Source: Cryptomeria japonica
Taxonomy: Eukaryota > Streptophyta > Pinopsida > Cupressales > Cupressaceae
Length of the DNA stretch: 64,000 nt
Reading direction: 5' to 3'
Assembly (NCBI RefSeq): GCF_030272615.1
Contig: NC_081406.1
Span: forward strand, 484,809,900 to 484,873,899
Below, piece after piece: positions 35,901 through 47,232 of the stretch. The notes under the pieces are model-generated. The model searched no databases. It saw only the letters and a list, made by a program, of their open reading frames with translations, and was not told the origin of the DNA. Every line of letters starts with the position of its first letter. Positions within the stretch are counted from its first letter, which is position 1. The translations under genes were made by a program, and so were the position numbers.

Positions 35901-37175
35901 ATGCTTTGTCATCTCCAAATCTAACTAGACTACCATCTAATTCTTACAAAGATAGAAACTTCCCTTTATCTCCAGTCATATGATGTGAACAAACACTGTC
36001 AATTACTCATTCATCCTTGTCCTCAATTTTAGTAGCAAGTGCCTTCTCTTTAGGTACATTCTCTTCTAGTTCCAAAATATCTTCCTTGATAGCCAGGAAC
36101 ACCCATTCCTTCCCATTGTCAGAACCACTAGCAGAGTCTTTTGATGGTTCATCATCATAATCAATAATGCCTTCCTCATCCGCTATGTAACATGACTTGT
36201 CTCTATTTTTCTTATACTTATACTTATACTTGTTCTGATATCCAGGGTTAGGCTTAAAAGATCTTCAAAACTTGAATTCCTTTTAGGACATCTAGATGCA
36301 AAATGACCAATCTTATTACATGAAAAACAATTAAAAGGTGTTTTTCCTTCATACTTACTTCCTACCAGTCCTTTAGGTACTCTTCTAGAAAATAGGGCTT
36401 CAAGTTCTCAAACTCATCATCTTCTCTCTTCATAAATTCCAATTTCTTTGCATATAGAGATTTCCAATCTTGCTTACTCATTGATGATGCAGATGCATGA
36501 AAAGTAGGTTCAGTCTTCACAGCTCCAGAAGGACCAAATTCTTCAAGTTTAAAAGAAGATAGTTTCCCAGCCAAGGTATCTCTATTGATAGATGTATTAG
36601 CCATTATTCGCAACTCATTGATAGCAATAGCCTTCATTTTGTAATCTGGTGGTAGGGATCTCAGAAATTTAAAAACAATTTCATCTTCACTCAGAGTTCC
36701 ATCACAACATTGAATTCCCATAACAATCTCATTTACCCTTTCCATGAATATAGTAATCCTTTCATCTTCTTCCATCTTCAGGTTTTCATATCTCACCCTA
36801 TAACCATCAAGTTTAGAAATCTTCACTATAGGATCACCTTCATTAAGAGTCTTCAACTTATCCCATATAGCCTTTCCAGATGATTTGTCAGTTAATCCCA
36901 TTATTTCCTAATCAGAAAGTGCACACAAGAGTGCTTCTCCTGCTCTACAATCTTTCTCAAGCTCCTTATCCAGGTTTGTCGGAGGAGTATTTCTAGATGT
37001 CAGATTATAAGGTGTGACCATTTTGTGTGATCTCACAAATATTCTTGCCAAGATATCTCAGATTAGTCTCCATTTGAATCTTCCATAATGTGTAATTTGT
37101 TCCATCAAGCCTGGGAATATATGTCTGAAAGATAGATCCAGATGAATTAGATGAACTTGAACTATTAGTAACCAT
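32959..37175 (-). pseudogene. gag-pol: Copia-3 gag-pol polyprotein, broken
   Basis: The gag ATG is at 37173-37175. The gag core is at 36362-36901 (KLDGYRVRYENLKM, CCDGTLSEDEIV). The protease region is near 35960-36015. Integrase is at 35231-35617 (CKECQMGKQVRT, CGPTRVKSFQGDRYF). RT is around 33792-34400 with FVDDIIFGG, and RNase H at 32959-33651 (SWIRKKQSCISSST). TAG stops at 35150-35152 and 35063-35065 are exactly matched in Copia-4. Another TAG near 34276 replaces Gln, and frameshifts lie near 34030 and 36270. Confidence 0.93.
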
Positions 37176-37219
37176 AGGATCTTCCTCAAGCGGTTAAGCT
37201 TTCTATAGAGAGGACCAAC

Positions 37220-37233
37220 GCTCTACTACCAAT
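37220..37233 (-). other. Degraded PBS of Copia-3
   Basis: The + strand reads GCTCTACTACCAAT where intact elements have GCTCTGATACCAAT. The iMet PBS is recognisable with two changes. Confidence 0.8.
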
Positions 37234-38313
37234 TGTTAGATAGTTCAAATAACCAAAAGACAATTGAGAGGGGGGGTGAATCAGTTGTCATAGATTATTG
37301 GAACCTTAAGAAATTAAAACTTTAATACCAGAACCCAAAACATTAATACCGAAATGGAGTTAAACCAATTAAGCATAAACAATAATCATAGAATAAATAC
37401 CATCCACATGACACCAAGATTTATACATGGAAACCTGGTAAAGGGAAAAATCATGATGGGAAGCCTACCCCCATTCAGATAATACTTCTGCAGTAAGTAT
37501 GTGAATTATAATTGAGGGGTCTTCACTCTCAGGAAGGCCAACAACCTAGAGCACATTGCTCATCACAAAATGAGTCTCACCAACTACATAGAAATCCAGA
37601 CTATAATCAGGAGAAGTGTTTGAACTGCAAAGATAGCATCTCCTATGCCTCAGTACAGTTCTGGTTAAGCTCAATACTAGAGGACTAAATCCTCTTATAT
37701 AAACCCAATTGATCTCCAATGATCGACCAAATCCTCTACCTCAATGATATTACATTATTCACACATTACGTATCAATTTTTCATACCATGATGATATACC
37801 ATGAGATTTTACATCTATATATACAAAACCTTGACCATAAACAATCAAGTCAGCTACTAAACAATAAACCAATTACATAATTACAAAACATGTCGGCCTT
37901 AGACCAAACAAATAATATCCAACACATAAGACATCCCAGAAACACATTGAGAGGTCCAATCCACACGTTACATTAAGCCAATCCATAACCTAGATCAACC
38001 GAGACTCAGTATAGGTCGACACGCTAAAGCAATGATCTCCATCCACCAAGTCTCGAACATGATCACCAACGGCATCTTGAAACTCCACCAAAAGTTGCAC
38101 CAACACCACTTATACATGAATATGAACATGAGTATCATGAATAGGCCAATTCCATAACCAAATTGTACCGGATCATGCCGGATCCAAAACAACCAGAAAC
38201 TACTCATCCTATCGAGACCAGAAGGGTATCAGTAAAGCATCCAAACATCTAGTGTTGACATCAATGACAAAACATCAATGCAACACATAATCAATTCCAC
38301 CAAATGGTCAACA
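37234..38313 (-). repeat. 5' LTR of Copia-3
   Basis: It is 1080 bp, starts TGTTAGATAG on the + strand and ends GGTCAACA, followed by the TSD ACATG. Confidence 0.93.
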
Positions 38314-38318
38314 ACATG

Positions 38319-39760
38319 GACTTTAGTTCCCCAGCCTAAAAGTAAGAGTGTTATTGGAACTAAATGGGTATTTAGGAATAAATTGAATGAACATGGACAA
38401 GTTGTAAGGAATAAAGCTAGATTGGTTTGTAATGGATATTCTCATAAGGAAGGAATTGGTTATGGTGAAAATTTTGCACTTATAGCTAGGATTGAAGTTG
38501 TAAGATTATTTCTTGCCTATGTTGCACATAAGAACTACAAGTTTTATCAGATGAATGTTAAGTGTGCATTTTTGAATGGGGATCTTGATGAGGAAATTTA
38601 TATTGAGCAACCTGATGGTTTTTAAGTTTCAGATGATAAAAACATGGTTTGTAGGTTAAGGAAAGCTTTATATGGATTGAAACAGGCACCTAGAGCTTGG
38701 TATGCGAGGTTAGTTAAATATCTTTTGAAGCTTGGTTTCACTAAAGGTAATGCTGATAGTAATCTATATTATAAAGTCACTGATGATGATATACTGATTA
38801 TTAGATTTTTTGTTGATGACATCATTTTTGGAGGTGAAGATAAGTTGTGCATGGAATTTTCTAAAAATATGGAGAAAGAATTTAAAATGTCTGTGATTGG
38901 GGAATGAATTTTTTCTTAGGTTTTTAGATTACTCAAATTGATAAAGGTATTTTCATCTATCAAACTAAGTATGCTAGGGAATTGTTGAAGAAATTTGGTA
39001 TGATAGACTCTAAACCGGTAAGTACTCCTATGGTTACAAGTGAGAAATTGTCAAGGAAAGATGAATCTATATCGGTAAATCCTACAAGATACAAGTCTAT
39101 GATTGGAGGTCTGCTATATTTGACTCATACTAGGTCTGACATAATGAATGTTGTTTGTATTGCATCTAGATATCAAATTTATCTTAGAGAAAATCATGAG
39201 AGTGCAGTGAAAAGAATTTTTAGATATTTGCAAGGTACATCTGAATATGGTTTGTGGTACCCTAAGGATGATGAGTTTACTTATGTGCATATACAGATGA
39301 AGATTGGGCAGGTGATGTTGATGATCTAAAAATTACTTTTGGTGGAGCTTTCTTTCTTGGAAAGAAGTTGGTTTCATGGACTAGCAAGAAACAATCATGT
39401 ACTTCCTTGTCTACTACTAAAGTTGAGTATGTTGTTGTTGCTACCAACTATACACAAGTTCTATGGATGAAGCAAATGTTGAAGGATATTAAAGTGCATT
39501 ACATTGGACTGGTAGTTATTCACTGTGATAACTCTACTACTATAAACATATCAAAGAATATAGTATTCCACTCTAAGACAAAGCACATATCGATCAAGTA
39601 TAACTTTTTGATGGAGAAGGTGGAAGAAAATGAAGTTAGACTGGTTTATGTGAACACTAAAGAGCACATTGTAGACATTTTCACTGAACCTTTTCCTAAA
39701 GAATCATTTGAGTACCTGAGAGATAGATTAGGGGTTTCTACCCCTCTGATAGAGAACTGA
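38319..39760 (+). pseudogene. pol: Copia-2 RT and RNase H
   Basis: It resumes the RT broken at 31344: [36 protein letters not shown] near 38665, FVDDIIFGG near 38810. RNase H has SWTSKKQSCTSLST near 39372 and ends at 39760. A TAA near 38623, a TGA near 38906 and a frameshift near 39290 break the frame. Confidence 0.92.
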
Positions 39761-40123
39761 TTGATGTTATTTGGCATCAGTCAGGTATGCATTATCAAAG
39801 ATATCATTCTTTCTGGATTGATGTGGGGATGCTACTGCTTGGGGGGAGTAGTTAGCCTTGTGATTCAGTGGTTTTTTTTTTTTTTTGATATTTATGTCAG
39901 ATTTATGGCATTGATGTCAAAGGGGGAGAGATATGTGTGAAAAACAAAGATTTATAGAGATATCATTCATAGGGGTAGTTTGGTCTTTGTTTCAAAACTT
40001 CATTGCTATATCTTTGTGTGGGACATTGTTGGTTGTCTTCCATTGGGGGAGACTTGTTTGACATTTCTTGGAACTTGGATGTTTCTCACATCTAGTGTTG
40101 CCATCAATGCCAAAGCAAGAGAT
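39761..40123 (+). promoter_or_regulatory. Copia-2 3' UTR with purine tracts
   Basis: There are purine tracts at 39918-39930 (AAAGGGGGAGAG), 40045-40052 and a decayed terminal PPT next to the LTR (AAAGCAAGAGA, about 40112-40122). No coding is seen. Confidence 0.75.
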
Positions 40124-41337
40124 TGTTGGTCATTTGGAGGAATTGGTTATGTGTTGCATTGATGTTTTATCATTGATGTCAACACTAGCTATTTTGGCTA
40201 CTTTAACGGTATCATTCTAGTCCCAGTAGGTTGTTTGGTTTCTGGTTGGTTTAGATCCGACATGATCCGGTATGCTCTTATATGATTGGGTTAAGGAATT
40301 GGCTTATTCATGCTCATGTTCAGTTAGTTAGTTTTAATCTAGTAATTGGATGATATCTTGTATACTGGTAAGCTTGGTTTGTTGTTTTGGCAAGGGTTTC
40401 ACCGATAGAGCTTTGTTAAAGATCTTTGATGATATGAAAAAGTGGTGTTGGTGAAGCTTCTAGTGGAGATTTAGGATGCTGATGGTGATCATGTTCATGA
40501 CTTAGTTGATTGGTATTATTGCTTTAGCATGTGTGGACCTAAATTGGGTCTCAGTATTGTCTAGGTTATGGACCGACTTAATTTAACGTGTGGATTGGAC
40601 TTCTCAATGTGTTTCTGGGATGTCTTATGGGTTGGATGTTATTTGTTTGGTCTCAGATCGACATGTTTTGTAATTATGTAACTGGTTTATTGTCTTGTGG
40701 CTAACCTTATTGTTTATGGTCAAGGGTTTTTATATATATGATGTAAGATCTCATTGTAGATCATAGGTGAGGATGTGTATGAGTGAATAATATAATAATC
40801 ATTCAGGCAAAGGATTTGGTCAATCATTGGTGATCGAGTTAGGTTTATGTAAGAGGATTTAGTTCTTTGGTATTGAGCGTAAGTGGAACTGTACTCAGGC
40901 ATAGGAGATGCTATCTTTATAGTTTATTCATTCTTCTGGATTGTAGTCTGGATTTTTATGTAGTCCGTGAGACTCCTTTTGTGATGAGTAGTGTGCTCTA
41001 GGTTGTTGGCCTTCCTACAAGTGCAGGCCCCTCAATTGTAATTCACATACTTAGTGCAGAAGTATTATCTGATGGTGGGTAGGTTTCCCAACATGGTTTT
41101 TCCCTTTACTAAGTTTTCCACATATAAACCTTGGTGTCATGTGAATGGTATTTATTCTCTGATTATTGTTTATGCTTAATTGGTTTATCTACTATTTCGG
41201 TATTTGGTTTATGCATTCCAGTATTGATCTTTTGGGTTCTATTATTAGTGTTTTAATTTCTTAAGGTTTTGGTAATCTAGTGACAACTTATTCAACCCCC
41301 CTCTTAGTTGTCTTCTGGTTATTTGAACTGTCTAACA
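40124..41337 (+). repeat. 3' LTR of Copia-2
   Basis: It is 1214 bp and starts TGTTGGTCATTTGG, matching 25899-27108 throughout. It ends TGTCTAACA before the TSD AATAG. Confidence 0.94.
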
Positions 41338-41342
41338 AATAG

Positions 41343-41655
41343 CACACTAAAGAAGCAAACAAAGGAAGGCAACCCTATAATCAAAGTTTTGCAAGGAAAC
41401 CTTTAATCAGACAACTGAATGCTCAAAGGTACTCTTTGTTCAATGGTTACTATTTCTTTTGTAATAAATTTGGACATAAGGAAGGCAACTAGTAAATAAG
41501 TCTGAATCTAAACATCACACTGAAGAAACAAACAAAGGAAGGCAACCTCAGAATCAAAGAAGTTCTACAAGGAAACCTTCAATCAGACAACCTAATGCTC
41601 AGAGGTACTCTTCATTCAATGGTTTTTATTTCTCTCATAATAAATTTAGACATAA
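41343..41655 (+). repeat. Tandem duplication of about 160 bp in element E
   Basis: 41343-41490, together with 25881-25898 before Copia-2, is repeated at 41496-41655 (AAGTCTGAATCTAAACA onward, through the first knuckle). Copia-2 inserted in the first copy. The duplication adds one knuckle. Confidence 0.8.
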
Positions 41656-41940
41656 GACTTTAGAATGTAGAAACACATTGAATCAAAATGTTCAATATTT
41701 TGCATGCAAGAGATTTGGTCATAAGACTAATAACTGTAGAAATCAAATTATGGTTCGAAGAAATATATATTTTTATGGTTATTGTTAGTTATAAAATAGT
41801 TTTGGGCTCAAGAATAATCAGTGCAGGTCTAGAATGACTACAAGAAACTCATAATAAAGGAATATCAAGTGCTTCAGTTGCAATAAATTTGGACACATTG
41901 CTAAAGTGTGTAGAAGCAGAAATATGAAGAGAGACAATTT
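41343..41940 (+). pseudogene. Element E: gag-like protein with repeated zinc knuckles
   Basis: Five degenerate CCHC-type knuckles occur in about 460 bp, in shifting frames: FFCNKFGHKEGN (about 41450), FSHNKFRHKTLECR (about 41630), FACKRFGHKTNNCR (about 41698), a broken one near 41770, and the best, CFSCNKFGHIAKVC (about 41872). Gag proteins usually have one or two. Stops and frameshifts are frequent. The protein would bind nucleic acid. No protease, RT or integrase follows, so the element is probably non-autonomous. Confidence 0.65.
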
Positions 41941-42119
41941 AGTAAAATAGAATGAATTAGTAAAGAATATTGATGTATATGAAGTGGGGACTGAAATGAA
42001 AAAGATTTATAAAAAGGAAGTAGATTTTACTTAAAATGTTGTTGCTTCTAGATTCAGTGTATAAATCCCCTTTGGAAACTAGTATGGAAGCTTTGGCTTA
42101 GGGTGGGCTATAATGAAGA

Positions 42120-43560
42120 TATTTTTCCCCTGTCAAAGAGGTTGATGTTGTTTGTCAAAGAAAGTTGATATGTTAAGTAAATTGATGTACTTGAACTCTT
42201 GGTGAAGATTGCAAAAAAAAATATTGCTATGTAGTAGAATGCACAGGTTTGGAAAGTGACTGTTCACATAGGCAAAGTTGTTTAGTAGCTTTTTGGTAAT
42301 ATGATGGCTTTGGAAGTAAAAACCTAGGTCTTTTGGCAACATACTTAAATTTTTTCATTCATTTTGCTATCAATAAATCGATAATTAGAGAAGAGGAAAG
42401 ACATATTCGAGAGGAATTGCTAAAGCTAAGAAATTTGCAAATTCTATCTCATGGATTCTAGTAAGTTTGTTAGTTATGAAGATGAATCCTAACCTAAATT
42501 CAAGAAATTTCTCAAAGAACCAATAAATGATGCTTTGGCTGGTTCATTTTTGTCACTAACAGCTAAGTTGGTATGTCTTGAAGATATTTGTAGGTTTATT
42601 GATGTACATATTAACGAATATGACAATGTAAAAATAAAGAATTTTGAAGATTCTCTTTTTAGGAAAAATTTACAGTTGATCGCCGAATTAGGGCACAAGG
42701 GTTTGGATATTTGGAGTGAATTTTTAATGGGAATTGATGAAGAATTGGTCAAGATTGTATTAAATAGGATTCATGATGATTGCATCTAGTTGGATAGATT
42801 GTATCAAATTTCAAAGGAATCTTTAAAGACTTTTACTGGTCTTTGTATGGATGGAATCATTCTTGCAAAAAATTTAATAAGAAACAAAGAAGTTGAATCT
42901 TTGACATGTGTGACTGGAGATCAAAGAGCTCTATGAATTAACACCATTACAAAGCCTCTAGTAAGATATGTTGTTTTTGACATTACTTATAAGATTTACT
43001 TTCAAAATAGAGAAGGTTTTACATATGTTATTTCAATATATGTTGCTTATCATATGGCTAAGACATGAATGAACTATGATTTGTGTGGGTTATTAAGACA
43101 ACAAGCATTGAGAAATATTGAATTGACTAAGAATGATGGTTATCCCTTTTGTTTTGGATCATTTATTGTATACCTAGCTTTCTACTTTAAAATTCATTAC
43201 CAATGAAGGATAATTTTGCTTGGGGTGAAAACTTACCCATTGGAAAGAAATTCAAAAGACATTTAGATCATTTGAATGATAGAGACCTGGTGTGCAAAGA
43301 ATATTTCTATGAACTCTAGACGAACTTGATTTCAAGATATAGGATCCTAGAAAGATGTGTTGAGATGTACAAAGATAGTATTACTTTCTTGGTCGATATT
43401 GATCATTGTTTTGCAGAAGCTATATTGCTCTGAAAGGTCCAATTATCAGAATTTGGATATGAAATCATTAATGAAGAATGTGTGATATGTGCAGATGAGC
43501 TTCTTATAATTTAGGTATCTTTCATTGAAGATAAGTTTGGGACTTATATAAAGAACTCAT
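42120..43560 (+). pseudogene. Element E: unrecognised protein region
   Basis: After about 360 bp with no clear frame, an open stretch (42448-42789; LAGSFLSLTAKLVCLEDICRF) is followed by TAG- and TGA-broken coding. That includes TCVTGDQRAL near 42910, YVVFDITYKIYFQ near 42970 and DGYPFCFGSFIVYLAFYF near 43135. I do not recognise the family; no catalytic motif is evident. Composition and frame continuity over about 1 kb argue for a real former protein. It may be the extra ORF of a non-autonomous LTR element. Confidence 0.5.
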
Positions 43561-44590
43561 TGAATTAGATGTTACTAAATAGGTGGCTCCAAAAGGATCC
43601 TCCTCTGACAAGAAGAGAAGAATAAAATCAACTAAGATCCCTTCTCCTGTTTCAAAAAAGAGGAATTCAAACATAAAAGAAAAAGCTAAAATCATTATCA
43701 TTGATGATGTTGAGACCATTGAAGTCAATGTAAATAAAAAGGAGATAGTTGTAGTGGAAGAAATAGTGCAAATGGAACCCTCTGGTTCTTCTAATGAAAA
43801 CCCTTTTGAAATTGTTAAAGTATTGTAGATACTTGAGGAACCTAATGGAATAAAGAAAATTGGAGATGCATGGTTATCATAACCATCATATGAAAAGGAT
43901 AGGATTGAAGAAGCTTTGATTGTTTACTTACTTTGAAATGATATTGTTCCTGGTTCTATTGAAAATTTCCTCTCAGAATAATTGTTTGAACAATGGAGTG
44001 AATAATTAGCTCTAAAAGCCACGAAAAAAGGACAACTAGATTTTGAAGATGAAGTGCAAAGAGCCATGAGAATAAAATGTGTTGTTGCACAAAACAAATT
44101 GACTGAGTACATAAAATACATGAGGAAGTGTATGGTTTTTATTGTCAATGTTTACAAGTATTGTGTCAAGTGGCCTACTACCACGACAAATCACAAAGCA
44201 AATATTGACTCTATGGAGCCTGAGATGAATATATTAGTTGATTCTTTTAATATTTTCAAAGATAAAGATGGTGCAGTAAGGAATAAGATCAACTCATTAC
44301 AGTTGGAATTATCCTTGGAGCAGAGACAAAGAGATGATTTTTGTAGGAAGTTCTTAACTGTTAAAGAAATTGTTGAAACTAGAATGCATCATTTTACTCA
44401 TCTACTAGAAGATGCAGAGAAGGCATAGTTGAACTTTCTTATCTCAAATGATTTGATTAGTTCTATTGACCTACTTGTGCAGTGCAATTATTAGGGCATA
44501 GTGTTGACATCTTCTATAAGCTCTTGGAATTCCCTTCTCTTGAAACTCAAAGAAAAGTATAAGGAGATTTTTCCATGAAAAGGTAACTAA
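43561..44590 (+). pseudogene. Element E: basic segment and coiled coil
   Basis: Basic, NLS-like sequence (SDKKRRIKSTK, near 43596) is followed by an acidic stretch. A long open frame (44054-44428) then has Leu/Glu/Lys spacing typical of a coiled coil (NKINSLQLELSLEQRQRDD). Stops lie near 43828, 43937 and 44426. It resembles the host ORF at 1-704 and 8138-8467 in general character only. The role is unknown. Confidence 0.5.
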
Positions 44591-44883
44591 GACTTTATTT
44601 TTGTGCATTGTTGTTAAGGAGAAGATGTGTGAAGGTATATTTTTAATACCCTTTGTCCTTGATGGAAAAGGGTGAGAGAATGTAGAAATGTGAAATAGGG
44701 AGAGAATGAGATGATGTTGTGAGGAAGAAGATGCGAAGTTTGGATAATATTGAAGTGTAAGTAGAAAGGGGGAGAAATAGTAGAATAGTTAATGTTTTGA
44801 AAAGCATTTTTTGAAAGATCAAAACTTTGAAGCAAATAACTCTTTTTTTAATAGATGTTATCATCAATGACAAAAAGGGAGAT
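44591..44883 (+). other. Element E 3' untranslated region with PPT
   Basis: No coding is seen. It is purine-rich (several GGGAGA runs) and ends in CAAAAAGGGAGAT just before the LTR, a plausible PPT at about 44872-44883. Confidence 0.6.
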
Positions 44884-45765
44884 TGTTGGAGTTTTGTCAT
44901 TGATGAATGAGAATACCAATTATCATTGATGTCAACATACTTCTATTGAGTTGTTGTGTTTATGCTCTAGTATTTTGGTGATTATATCCATCATGTCTTG
45001 CTATGCAATTGCAGATATAGGTTTATGGTTTGGGTAGTACACTCATGTATATCAGACATACATATAATCCAAATTTTACATGTTTTTGATCTCTGAAAGG
45101 TGAGATACATGGTTCAGTAGTTCAGTCTATCAGTTGCTTTATTTCTTTGGAATAGAATAGTTTGTCTTGACATTTGAATTTATTTAATTATTTTTTTTAT
45201 CTTGCGGTTTTGGGACATGGTCGACCTATGTAAATGAAACATATGAATTATATTGTAATAGCGTGTAAGGTATTTTCTTTGTAAGGCATGTATGGTCGAC
45301 TTGAGATGTGAATCAGTATATAGATATGTGATGTATTTGTTTGATGAGTTATATAGAGATAGAAAAATACAAAAGAGATAGTAAATAGAGAAACACATAA
45401 ATATAGAGACATAAGTGAGACATAGTGATTAGTTGTGATATGTGATTGAAGTGGATAGCTGAAGAGAAAATGAAGTGTGTGATGTTTGTCTATTGAGATT
45501 AATTGGAACTGTATTTCATGCATATGTAAGATGCAACTTTAATGGTTCATTTTGTAAATTGTTCTCTTTTGGGGAGTAAGCCCTTTCGCAGTGAGACTTG
45601 ATTTTTGGCAGTGAGCCTCAAGCAATGATCCTTCCAGTGAGCACTTGTAATATTCTATAACTAGTTATAATAAATTGAGAGTTAATCCTCTCCATGTTTT
45701 TTTCCTAATAGGTTTCCATGCAAAAAATCCAGTGTTCTCTTATGTATATTGATATGGATGGTATT
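44884..45765 (+). repeat. 3' LTR of element E, cut by Gypsy-2
   Basis: It starts TGTTGGAGTTTTGTCATTG after the PPT. The AGTAAGCCCTTT block near 45580 matches the 5' scrap at 25610. It is interrupted at 45765 by the Gypsy-2 LTR, and the rest is not in the window. Confidence 0.7.
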
Positions 45766-47211
45766 TGTAGACACCTATTTCTATCCACCCAATTAAATGA
45801 ATTTTATATTTGTTTAATTATCATTCATATAAGTATTAATTAAATGTGAATTTAATTAATCATTTCCCCTTTTTAACTATTAATTAAATCAATATTTAAT
45901 TAATTCATCCCAACACCCTTCTACTATTAATTAAATAAATTATTGAATTTATTTGATTTAATTCACCTAGCCAAATTTAGACCATTAATCAAATAAATAA
46001 TATTTGTTTGATTAAATCCCCCTTTCACATTTAATCAAATTAACATTTAATTAAATTCCCCTCACACATTTAAATAAATGAATATTTATTTTAAATACCC
46101 GTCCAATGCAAGTTGCACATTTAATTAAAATAATTGAATTGTATTTTAATTAAAATCACATTTATCCTCACCCACTTGTATTCTCCTACAATATCCACTT
46201 GCAAACTAACCTTTCTTCTAATTTCTTCCAATCCCTTCTAAATTAGCCTAATCCTCTTCTAAGTGTTTGCACATTCCTAACTAAGGGATTAGTGAATATT
46301 CACTTCTCAAAATATCTAAGGCTCTTACAAAGCATTAAAGGCATTCTCCCTTCAACAAGTTAACCCACATGGGGCCTTGACCAAACTAACCCCCGTTGGA
46401 CCCTTGGTTAGAGAATTTTTCGATAAATTCAACCATCCATCTAACCCTCGAGTCTCTTCAAGAATTTATTGCTTTGACTAAGGTAACCCTTTAACCCTTG
46501 CACATTCATTTATCCCTTGGATAAAAGCTTTATCCATTAACCTAACCCTAACTAAACTACCAAGGGTAACCATCATGTCTCTTCAAACATTTAATGCCTC
46601 TTCCATCTCCTCTCAAGCCTCCTCATGATTCCACTTGTCAACATGGCATTGCTGGAATTTTCAAACATGGATTGAGGATCAATCCCTCCTCATGCAATCC
46701 TAGCCCTTGCTAAGCCAAATCCATCTTAGCCATCCAATTGCTCATTTCTTCTATAAATAGGACTCATTTTCTCATTATCAAGGTGCTACATACATTATTC
46801 TCTCATTATCAAGGTTCTTTCATTATCAAGCCATACAAGTCTCTCTCACTCAAGCATTTTAGCATAGCATAGTAGTTTCATTAGTATAGCAATTATCCAT
46901 GTTAGCTTATTATTTTCATTATCATAGATCAATTTTAGTAGCATGGTTGCCATCATATAAGATCTTAATTGCATAGCATGTAGATCATTTCATCATAGCA
47001 CTTGTTCTTTAGGTTGTCATTCTGAAAGTTAAGTGCTCAATGATCTAAGAGAAAAACCATAACTTTGATAATCCTTATATATAGAGAACAATGGAATGCT
47101 TTTGAAGGATTATTTGTTTAATTTTTTTTCTTAAATATACTTCAATATAATATTTTGTTGGTGTGTCACTTACTTCATGTTTAATTCACTGATCACCCTT
47201 TTGTACAAACA
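45766..47211 (+). repeat. 5' LTR of Gypsy-2
   Basis: It starts TGTAGACACC and aligns with 47848-49267 throughout. The first 380 bp is an AT-rich series of ATTTAATTAA-type palindromes. A TATA-like CTATAAATAGG lies near 46751. Confidence 0.85.
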
Positions 47212-47215
47212 TTTT

Positions 47216-47232
47216 TGGCACCCATCGTGGGG
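47216..47232 (+). other. Primer binding site of Gypsy-2
   Basis: TGGCACCCATCGTGGGG follows the LTR by four bases. It has the TGGC-rich form seen after 5' LTRs of plant Tat/Athila-type gypsy elements, not the iMet type. I did not match it to a particular tRNA. Confidence 0.7.

Larger units (their letters stand above)
31350..38313 (-). mobile_element. Copia-3, complete Ty1/copia inserted in Copia-2 RT
   Basis: The element is 6964 bp with an exact TSD, ACATG, at 31345-31349 and 38314-38318. LTRs are 31350-32538 and 37234-38313. The PBS and PPT are at the expected places on the minus strand. The insertion splits Copia-2 between EKNN and TWTLVP. It is a close relative of its host, inserted in the opposite direction. 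Confidence 0.96.
25899..41337 (+). mobile_element. Copia-2, nested Ty1/copia with three later insertions
   Basis: LTRs are 25899-27108 and 40124-41337. The TSD is AACAG at 25894-25898 and AATAG at 41338-41342, one transition apart. The internal region is cut by a TRIM, a minus-strand solo LTR and Copia-3. Without those insertions the element is about 7.1 kb. Coding is gag, protease, integrase, RT, RNase H, all with stops. Closest relatives here are Copia-3 and Copia-4. Confidence 0.95.

Noticed and set aside
38278-38625. ORF starting in LTR sequence and running into RT
   Set aside because: The start codon lies in the Copia-3 LTR next to the TSD; it is a chance fusion of LTR and interrupted Copia-2 RT.
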